21,333 nt of DNA from Bryobacteraceae bacterium (GTDB lineage Bacteria; Acidobacteriota; Terriglobia; Bryobacterales; Bryobacteraceae): NCBI GenBank assembly GCA_030039005.1, contig JASHQT010000232.1, forward strand, positions 1 to 21,333, given 5' to 3'. A program made the position numbers and the translations under genes. The stretch's first letter is position 1; every line of letters begins with the position of its first letter. Shown here in pieces: positions 15,338 to 21,333 of the stretch. The notes beneath the pieces are model-generated. The model did no database searches, was not told the DNA's origin, and saw only the letters and a list, made by a program, of their open reading frames with translations.

Positions 15338-16982
15338 GGCCTTCGCTTGTGAAGAGCTGCTGCAGGTTTCGCGCGGCGGCAACGAAGTGGGCGGGGTGTT
15401 GTTCGGCACGCGCCGGGACGGCCTGCTTCGCGTCCTGACCTGGCGACCCATTGCCTGCGAACACGCCCACGGCGAGAGCTTCGTGTTGTCCGCCAACGAC
15501 CGCATGAATCTGGCGGTGCAATTGGAACTCGCCCGGCAAAACGCGGATTTGAAGGACCTGCGCCCGGTGGGATGCTTCCTGTCGCATCTGCAGGCAGGTG
15601 TTTGTCTCGCGACTTCCGACGTGGAGACTTACGACGCTTTCTTCCCGGAATCCTGGCAAGTGGCGCTCGTGATTTGTCCGAAAGGGGAAAGGCGCGCCGA
15701 GGCCGGATTTTTCTTTCGCGAGGCCGGCGGCAAGCTGGAAACCAAGGCCAGCTATCAGCCCTTCGATTTGCAGCCGCTTCCCGCGGCCCGTGCGCCTGTG
15801 AGTTCAGCGGCGCCTGCGGCTGCGAGTCCGGCGATGTCGAAGCCGGAGCCGGTGGCGCCCAAACCGGAGCCGGTCGCACCGAAGGTAGAACCCGCGGCGC
15901 GAACACGAGAGGAAGCGCCTGCGGTTGCGAGTCCGGCGGTGTCGAAGCCGGAGCCGGTGGCGCCGAAACCGGAGCCCGTCGCACCGAAGCTAGAACCCGC
16001 CGTGCCAACAAAAGAGGAGGCGCCTGCGGCTGCGAGTCCAGCGGTGTCAAAGCCCGAGCCGGTAGGGCCGAAACCGGAGCCCGCTCCAACGAAAGTAGAA
16101 CCTGCCGCGCGACCTGCCGCGCGAACAAGAGAGGAGGCGCCTGCGGTTTTCCCCGCACCATTGCAACCCGCGGTGGTGAGTCTGGCTTCGAACCCACAGG
16201 CGGACACAAAGGCGGAAGACACAAAAGCGCATGTGGCGAGGCCGCCGGACCCCACGCCCATCGCCGCCAAGCCTAAGTCGCCCGCGCAGGAGAATCCGGC
16301 CGTGCCCGTCCCCTTCGACGGTTTTCAAACCGAGGAGCGTTTGCCGGCGAAAGAGCGCTGGCTGTGGGCAGTGCCGATCCTGCTGGCCGCGGGGATCGCG
16401 GCGTTCGTGCTGTATGAAAGGCCCATCACCGCCTCCAATGCGATCGGGCTTCGGGCTACCGCCGATGCGCAGACCGTGCGACTGGCCTGGGACGCCAACT
16501 CCCGCGCCGTGCGCGATTCCTCCGGCGGCGAAATCGATGTCAGCGACGGCGGCGCCAGCTCGAAAATCCCGCTCAGCGGTGACCAGTTGCGTGCGGGCAA
16601 GGTGTCGTATCAGCCGCAATCGGGCGACATGGATTTCGAGATGATCGTGTACCCGGCCGATGGACAACCAATACACGATTCCACGCGCATGGTTGTGCCC
16701 GGGTTCAAGCCGGCCACCCAGCCCCCTCAACTGCTGCCCGCGGATCAGGCGGTTTCGTCCGGCGCGACTGCGGCGACAAAGCCCGACGCCCCCGCGGTGG
16801 CAACGCCCACCGATCCCGCGCCGGCTGCCACCGACCGCGCGCTCGAGCAGCAGGTGCGGGACCTGAGACAGGAGTTAGCCAAGGAACGCGCGCGCGGCGA
16901 TGAATTGCAGAACCTGGTTCGGATCCTGGAAAATCGCCTGGGTGTTCAAGGCAACGCGCCGGATGCGGCGCACCAGCGGTAG
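15204..16982 (+). CDS. JAB/MPN-like domain protein with Pro-rich repeats, membrane helix and coiled coil (592 aa)
   Basis: Residues about 35-160 resemble a JAB/MPN (JAMM) fold: EVGGVLFG carries the Glu61 position, and GCFLSHLQAGVCLATSDVETY is the metal-site region. His128 and Asp139 are kept with the right spacing, but the first His of HxH is Leu126 and the usual Ser is Ala, so peptidase activity is unlikely. A Pro/Glu/Lys/Ala linker with three tandem repeats follows. Then come a single transmembrane helix (WAVPILLAAGIAAFVLY, about 387-403), a beta-rich fibronectin-like domain (LRATADAQTVRLAWD) and a C-terminal coiled coil (LEQQVRDLRQELAKERARGD). This suggests an anchored protein with the JAB-like part inside the cell and the beta domain outside. 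I chose ATG 15204; an in-frame ATG at 15138 lies within the upstream gene. Confidence 0.8.
   Translation: MTTNDMATKDRAAKELVSLPLFASWRVPEMPGGIEYPLDLMEEVRAFACEELLQVSRGGNEVGGVLFGTRRDGLLRVLTWRPIACEHAHGESFVLSANDRMNLAVQLELARQNADLKDLRPVGCFLSHLQAGVCLATSDVETYDAFFPESWQVALVICPKGERRAEAGFFFREAGGKLETKASYQPFDLQPLPAARAPVSSAAPAAASPAMSKPEPVAPKPEPVAPKVEPAARTREEAPAVASPAVSKPEPVAPKPEPVAPKLEPAVPTKEEAPAAASPAVSKPEPVGPKPEPAPTKVEPAARPAARTREEAPAVFPAPLQPAVVSLASNPQADTKAEDTKAHVARPPDPTPIAAKPKSPAQENPAVPVPFDGFQTEERLPAKERWLWAVPILLAAGIAAFVLYERPITASNAIGLRATADAQTVRLAWDANSRAVRDSSGGEIDVSDGGASSKIPLSGDQLRAGKVSYQPQSGDMDFEMIVYPADGQPIHDSTRMVVPGFKPATQPPQLLPADQAVSSGATAATKPDAPAVATPTDPAPAATDRALEQQVRDLRQELAKERARGDELQNLVRILENRLGVQGNAPDAAHQR
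15810..16136 (+). repeat. Three tandem in-frame repeats of 105, 105 and 117 bases
   Basis: Units begin at 15810, 15915 and 16020, each with GCGCCTGCGG and each encoding APA..ASPA.SKPEPV..KPEP followed by a VEPA-like and REEAP-like end. The third unit has 12 extra bases, a duplication of CCGCGCGACCTG type coding for an additional RPAA. A fourth start at 16137 runs only a few codons. Copy number is expected to vary between strains. Confidence 0.85.
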
Positions 16983-16995
16983 CACAAAACGCATG

Positions 16996-17020
16996 ATCCG
17001 TGATTGTCGCAATCACGGAT
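16996..17020. promoter_or_regulatory. Perfect 11-base inverted repeat upstream of the RND genes
   Basis: ATCCGTGATTG and CAATCACGGAT are separated by TCG, in the 143-base gap between the JAB-like gene and the efflux adaptor. No T run follows on the forward strand, so it is a weak terminator candidate; the symmetry would also suit a dimeric repressor site. A TAAAAT at 17045-17050 could be a -10 element, but I see no good -35. Confidence 0.5.
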
Positions 17021-17125
17021 TCGCTGCCTGCGCGATCCATTCGCTAAAATAGGAAGTTCGCCGCAAAAAGGTTGTGTCGAATCAGCGCCTCGTTGCATTA
17101 ACCGGCTTCAGGCCGAAAGTGGCTC

Positions 17126-18412
17126 ATGCGTTTCGATCGTTCTTTTCATGCCAATGTCTTCCTGTCCTTGGCGATTGCCTCGCTCGGGGCGACCTGTGGC
17201 TGTGAATCGGCGGCGCAAAGCCCCCAGCCCGCGCCGATGTCAGCACCGCTCGTGCTGGTGACCCAGGTGGAACCGGCCGACGTGCCGGTGATTTCGGATT
17301 ATCCGGCGCAGACCTACGCCCGCAATACGGTGGACGTCCGCGGGCGTGTCGACGGCTATATCGACAAGTGGTTGTTCCATCCCGGCCAGGAAGTCCACAC
17401 GGGTGAAATCCTCTACGTCTTGGACCTGCGTCCGTATCAGGCGATCGTGGAGCAGGCCAAGGGCAACCTGTCCCAAAGCGAAGCGGATCTGGAATTCGCG
17501 CGTAAGCAGGTGGCGCTTCTGCAGGCCGAAGCCAATCTCGCCGCCTCCCAGGCAAACTTGATCAAAGCCCAGCAGGATTACGATCGTCTGACGCCGCTGG
17601 TGAAGGACGAAGCCGCCGCGCAGCAGGAACTCGACGCTGCGGCCGCGGCCCTGCACGCTGGTGAAGCCACCGTGCGGGCGAATCAGGCCAATATCGATCA
17701 GACGCGCCTTTCCACTTCCACGCAGATTTCGTCCACGGAGGGCAAAGTGGAGGCGCAGCGCGCGGCTCTGCGCACCGCGGAGCTGAACCTGGAGTACGCC
17801 ACCATTCGCGCTCCCATCAGCGGATTGATCGGAGACACGCTGGTGCCGGTCGGAGGACTGGTAACCGCCAACGCCGCGCAGCCGCTCAGCACCATCGTGC
17901 CGCTCGACCCCATCTGGGTGCGCTTCAAGGTCAGCGAAGCGCAGTATCTCTCGTTCAAGAAAAATCCCACGCTGCTCAAATCGCCACTGACGCTGATTCT
18001 GGCCGATAACAGCGAGTTCCCCCAGAAAGGCCGCATCGAGAATACGCTCAACGGCGTGGACCCCAAGACCGGTACGCTGGAGTTACAGGCCAGCTTCCCC
18101 AATCCGCAGCACACGCTGTTACCCGGGCAATTCGGTAAGGTGCGCGTCCAGACCGAGCTGCGGCACAACGTGATGCTGGTGCCGCAGCGCGCGATCCAGC
18201 AACTGCAGAGCGAGCAAACGGTGCTGGTGGTGGGCGCCAATAACGTAGTGCAGCTCAGGCCCATCCTGACCGCCGAACGCGTCGGCGAGGACTGGATCGT
18301 CCAGCAAGGGCTGAAAGCGGGCGATCGGGTGATCGTGGAGGGCCAGCTCAAGGTGAAGCCCGGCGCTCTCGTGACACCACGACCCTATCGGCCGGGAGCG
18401 GGGACCCCCTAG
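17126..18412 (+). CDS. RND efflux periplasmic adaptor (membrane fusion protein, 428 aa)
   Basis: The adaptor joins an inner-membrane RND pump to an outer-membrane channel. After a signal-like N terminus (residues 1-25, with two cysteines at 24 and 26 that could be lipidated, though the lipobox is poor), residues 69-102 hold the first lipoyl half, RGRVDGYIDKWLFHPGQEV. A coiled-coil hairpin spans about 105-225 and includes QDYDRLTPLVKDEAAAQQELD. The second lipoyl half is TIRAPISGLIGDTLVPVGG (227-245). Beta-barrel and membrane-proximal domains complete it, ending in GDRVIVEGQLKVKPG. The pump gene begins six bases after the stop, so the two are one operon. Confidence 0.95.
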   Translation: MRFDRSFHANVFLSLAIASLGATCGCESAAQSPQPAPMSAPLVLVTQVEPADVPVISDYPAQTYARNTVDVRGRVDGYIDKWLFHPGQEVHTGEILYVLDLRPYQAIVEQAKGNLSQSEADLEFARKQVALLQAEANLAASQANLIKAQQDYDRLTPLVKDEAAAQQELDAAAAALHAGEATVRANQANIDQTRLSTSTQISSTEGKVEAQRAALRTAELNLEYATIRAPISGLIGDTLVPVGGLVTANAAQPLSTIVPLDPIWVRFKVSEAQYLSFKKNPTLLKSPLTLILADNSEFPQKGRIENTLNGVDPKTGTLELQASFPNPQHTLLPGQFGKVRVQTELRHNVMLVPQRAIQQLQSEQTVLVVGANNVVQLRPILTAERVGEDWIVQQGLKAGDRVIVEGQLKVKPGALVTPRPYRPGAGTP

Positions 18413-18418
18413 TCCGGC

Positions 18419-21333
18419 ATGGCGCGATTCTTCATAGACCGGCCCGTTTTCGCCATCGTCATCGCGATCGTGATCGTCATTCTCGGCGCGGTGGCGATCC
18501 CGAATCTTCCGATCGCGGCGTTTCCTGAAGTGGTGCCGCCCGTGGTCCAAATCACCGCCAGCTACCTGGGCGGCAATTCCATCGATCTCGAGAAGACCGT
18601 CGCACAGCCCATCGAAGAACAACTCGCCGGGCTGGACGGCATGTTGTACTTTCTGTCGACCAGCGCCAATAACGGATCCATCACCATTAACGTCACGTTC
18701 AAGCTCGGCACCAATCCCGATACGGCCACGGTGCAGACGCAGAACAAGGTCAACATCGCGCTGCCGCGCCTGCCTCCCGAAGTGCAGCGCCAGGGTGTGG
18801 TGGTGAAGAAAGTGTCGAGCGCGTTTCTGATGGTGGTGGGGCTGACCTCGCCCGACGATCGCTACGATTCGCTGTTCCTGACCAACTACGCGCAGATCAA
18901 CCTGCTGAATCAAATCGGGAGTCTGCCCGGTGTCGGCGACTCGCGTCTTTCCTCGCAAGAAGTCTACTCGATGCGCGTGTGGGTGGATCCCGACAAGATG
19001 GCCAAGCTCGGCCTCACCGCCACCGACGTCAGCGACGCCATCAACGCCCAAAACCGGCAGAATCCCGCCGGCGCGCTGGGCGAGGCGCCCGCCCCTAACG
19101 GCACCGATTTTCAGTATTCCGTCACCGCTCCCGGACGCCTGGTGGATCCGCGGCAGTTCGGCGATATCGTGCTGCGCGCCGAACCCGATGCATCCCTGCT
19201 GCGCATTCGAGACATCGGCCGCGTCCAGCTCGGCGCGTTCACCTATTCCGGCTTCAATCGCATTAACGGCAAACCGTCCTGCAACGTGATCGTGTTTCTG
19301 TCGCCGGGCGCGAACGCCGTGGATACCTCGAACCAGGTGAACGCGCTTATGAAGAAGGCGAAGCTGAACTTCCCGCCGGGCATGGACTACAACGTGGTGT
19401 ACGATTCCACTCGTTTCGTGCGCGCGGCGATCGCCGACGTGGTGTTCACGCTGGCGGCCGCAATTGGGCTGGTGATCCTGGTGGTCTTCCTCTTCTTGCA
19501 AAATTGGCGCGCGACGCTGATCCCGCTGCTGACCGTGCCGGTGGCGGTGATCGGCGCCATCGCGCTGTTTCCAGTGCTGGGCTTTTCGATCAACATCACC
19601 AGCATGTTCGGGTTGGTGCTCTCGATCGGCATCGTCGTGGATGACGCGATCGTGGTGGTGGAAGCGGTGCAACGCAATATCGACGATGGCATGACGCCGC
19701 GCGAAGCGACCATGCGAGCCATGGAACAGGTGTCGTCCCCCGTGGTGGCCATCGCGTGCATCTTGGCCGCCGTGTTCATTCCCGTGGCCTTCTTGGGCGG
19801 GATCAGCGGACAGATCTTCCGGCAGTTCGCGCTGACCATCGCGGCCTCCGTGCTGCTGTCGGCCTTCAGCGCGCTCTCGCTGAGCCCGGCTTTGAGCGCC
19901 ATGCTGTTGAAGCCGCATTCCAAATCGCGCGGACCGCTGGCCTTTTGCTTCGCCGGCTTCAATCGCGGCTTCGGCTGGGCCACCAATCGATATTTGGCCG
20001 GCGTAGGCACGATGATCCGGCGCTCGGCCTGGGCCATGGTTGCGTTGGGATTGTTCTGGGTGGCGGGGGCGTATCTGTTCAAGATGCTTCCCGCGGGATT
20101 CCTGCCGGACGAAGATCAAGCCGCCTACTTCGTACCCGTTCGTTTGCCGGATGGCGCGTCCATCGATCGCACGGACGCCGCGGTGGCGAAGATCGAAGAG
20201 CGCTTGGGTAAAGTGAAAGGCGTCCAGTCCTGGTTCGTGATCGGCGGCACTGATTTCACCACGCAGACCAACGCCTCCAATGTGGCCACTATCGTGGTCA
20301 TCACTACGCCCTGGGAAGAGCGCAAGACCAAGGACCTGCAGCTCGACGCGATTCTCCAAGCCTCCGAGCGCGCCTTTGCCGATGTGCCGGAAGCCTCCAC
20401 CACCGAGTTCGGCTTTCCGCCGATTTTGGGCTTAAGTAATACGGGCGGATTTCAGTTCATGCTGGAGGACCGGCGGGGCGGGGAATTGGACCAGCTCGCG
20501 AGCGTCGGTGACGCTCTGGTGGACGCGGCGCGCCGCCATCCCGAGATCGGTAACATCGTGAACACGTTTCGATCGGCGGTGCCCGCCTACAGCATCGACA
20601 TGAATTTGGACAAGCTCGAAACCATGGGTGTGCCGGTAACCGACGCGTACAATACGCTCCAAACATTTCTGGGCGGATTGTATGTGAACGATTTCAACCG
20701 CTTCAGCCACACCTGGCAGGTGCTGATTCAAGCCGAACCCGAATTCCGCAGCCAGCCGTCGGATATCGACCGATTCTATGTGCGCAGCATGGACGGCAAT
20801 ATGATTCCGCTGGGCACTCTCGCGTCGGTCATACCTTCGAGCGGCCCGGAGGTCGTGTTCCGCTACAACCGTTTTCGCGCCATCCAGATTTTAGGCGCGC
20901 CCGCGCCCGGCGTCAGCTCCGGCCAGGCCATCGACACCATGGAAAAAGTCGCCGCCGAAACGCTGCCTTCCGGCTATGGCTACGAATGGACCGGCACCAC
21001 GTATCAACAGAAGCTGGCGCAAGGGCACGAAGGCGTGATCTTCGGCTTCGCCACCGTGCTGGTATTCCTGTGTCTGGCGGCGCTGTATGAAAGCTGGTCT
21101 ATTCCGATGGCCGTGCTGCTTTCCCTCCCGCTGGGACTGTTCGGGGCGCTGCTCGCCGTCCATATGCGCGACTACCCGTACGATGTGTACACGCAGATCG
21201 GCATCGTGACCCTGATCGGTCTGGCGGCCAAGAACGCGATTCTGATTGTCGAGTTCGCCAAAGACAGCCACCATCGCGAATTGATGCCGGTGCGCGAAGC
21301 CGCGTTGCACGCGGCAAAGTTGCGGCTGCGGCC
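18419..21333 (+). CDS. HAE1-type RND efflux pump, 3' end outside the window
   Basis: A proton-driven inner-membrane exporter of drugs or other hydrophobic compounds. It starts MARFFIDRPVFAIVIAIVIV, the standard first helix of HAE1 pumps. The proton-relay aspartates are Asp408/Asp409 in SIGIVVDDAIVVVEAV, and the relay lysine is Lys938 in GLAAKNAILIVEFAKD, nearly the same numbers as in AcrB. All three are kept, so the pump should be active. The frame is open from ATG 18419 to the last base, 971 codons, so roughly 60-90 residues are missing. An outer-membrane channel gene may follow beyond the edge. The substrate cannot be told from sequence. Confidence 0.96.
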   Translation, partial: MARFFIDRPVFAIVIAIVIVILGAVAIPNLPIAAFPEVVPPVVQITASYLGGNSIDLEKTVAQPIEEQLAGLDGMLYFLSTSANNGSITINVTFKLGTNPDTATVQTQNKVNIALPRLPPEVQRQGVVVKKVSSAFLMVVGLTSPDDRYDSLFLTNYAQINLLNQIGSLPGVGDSRLSSQEVYSMRVWVDPDKMAKLGLTATDVSDAINAQNRQNPAGALGEAPAPNGTDFQYSVTAPGRLVDPRQFGDIVLRAEPDASLLRIRDIGRVQLGAFTYSGFNRINGKPSCNVIVFLSPGANAVDTSNQVNALMKKAKLNFPPGMDYNVVYDSTRFVRAAIADVVFTLAAAIGLVILVVFLFLQNWRATLIPLLTVPVAVIGAIALFPVLGFSINITSMFGLVLSIGIVVDDAIVVVEAVQRNIDDGMTPREATMRAMEQVSSPVVAIACILAAVFIPVAFLGGISGQIFRQFALTIAASVLLSAFSALSLSPALSAMLLKPHSKSRGPLAFCFAGFNRGFGWATNRYLAGVGTMIRRSAWAMVALGLFWVAGAYLFKMLPAGFLPDEDQAAYFVPVRLPDGASIDRTDAAVAKIEERLGKVKGVQSWFVIGGTDFTTQTNASNVATIVVITTPWEERKTKDLQLDAILQASERAFADVPEASTTEFGFPPILGLSNTGGFQFMLEDRRGGELDQLASVGDALVDAARRHPEIGNIVNTFRSAVPAYSIDMNLDKLETMGVPVTDAYNTLQTFLGGLYVNDFNRFSHTWQVLIQAEPEFRSQPSDIDRFYVRSMDGNMIPLGTLASVIPSSGPEVVFRYNRFRAIQILGAPAPGVSSGQAIDTMEKVAAETLPSGYGYEWTGTTYQQKLAQGHEGVIFGFATVLVFLCLAALYESWSIPMAVLLSLPLGLFGALLAVHMRDYPYDVYTQIGIVTLIGLAAKNAILIVEFAKDSHHRELMPVREAALHAAKLRLR

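Noticed and set aside
15810..16136. Tandem repeats considered as a CRISPR array
   Set aside because: The units are contiguous, in frame and protein-coding, without unique spacers.
18119..20359. Open frame of 746 codons on the reverse strand
   Set aside because: It lies antisense to the efflux adaptor and RND pump, is very rich in His, Arg, Asp and Gln, and matches no family. It is a shadow of high-GC codon use.

Overview
The window looks like the chromosome of a GC-rich soil Acidobacteriota of the Solibacter/Bryobacter type. The evidence is family-level: a Sigma70_ECF (TIGR02999-like) sigma factor, a Ser/Thr kinase with a C-terminal TPR region, a fused membrane/spermidine-synthase-like protein and an HAE1-type RND pump. 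No 16S rRNA or other species marker is present, so the assignment is an inference.

Positions 1-3900 are a decay zone. It holds a frameshifted DUF/HNH-endonuclease pair, then the 3' half of a tRNA-Leu with its terminator but no 5' half. That arrangement is expected at the far edge of an element integrated into a tRNA gene. Next comes a full-length TPR kinase gene broken by at least nine frameshifts. The large genes further right are open, so the breakage is local and is unlikely to be general sequencing error.

Positions 4014-11745 form a peptide-secretion locus, the most interesting part of the window. Its core is a tightly packed reverse-strand operon: small double-glycine peptide, cupin, HlyD-type fusion protein, ABC transporter with an N-terminal C39 peptidase, and a second ABC transporter with a long N-terminal domain. 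The last three match the NHLM-type bacteriocin export trio (families TIGR03794, TIGR03796 and TIGR03797, recognised by eye). Four double-glycine leader peptides, intact or damaged, can be read around it: one upstream of the cupin (11745-11599), one on the + strand (4014-4154), one downstream of the second ABC gene but frameshifted (4766-4583), and a leaderless remnant (4400-4308). The remnant follows a 66-base leftover of a second ABC gene's 3' end, so an 'ABC gene plus precursor' module was once duplicated. No lanthipeptide, thiazole or radical-SAM modifying enzyme is visible, and the leaders are short rather than NHLP or Nif11 type.

Positions 11746-16982 hold a divergently transcribed ECF sigma factor, a convergent fused membrane/spermidine-synthase-like protein, a small membrane protein with an acidic tail, and a repeat-containing protein with a degenerate JAB/MPN domain. 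Positions 17126-21333 hold an RND efflux pair: a periplasmic adaptor and an HAE1-type pump cut off by the window edge.
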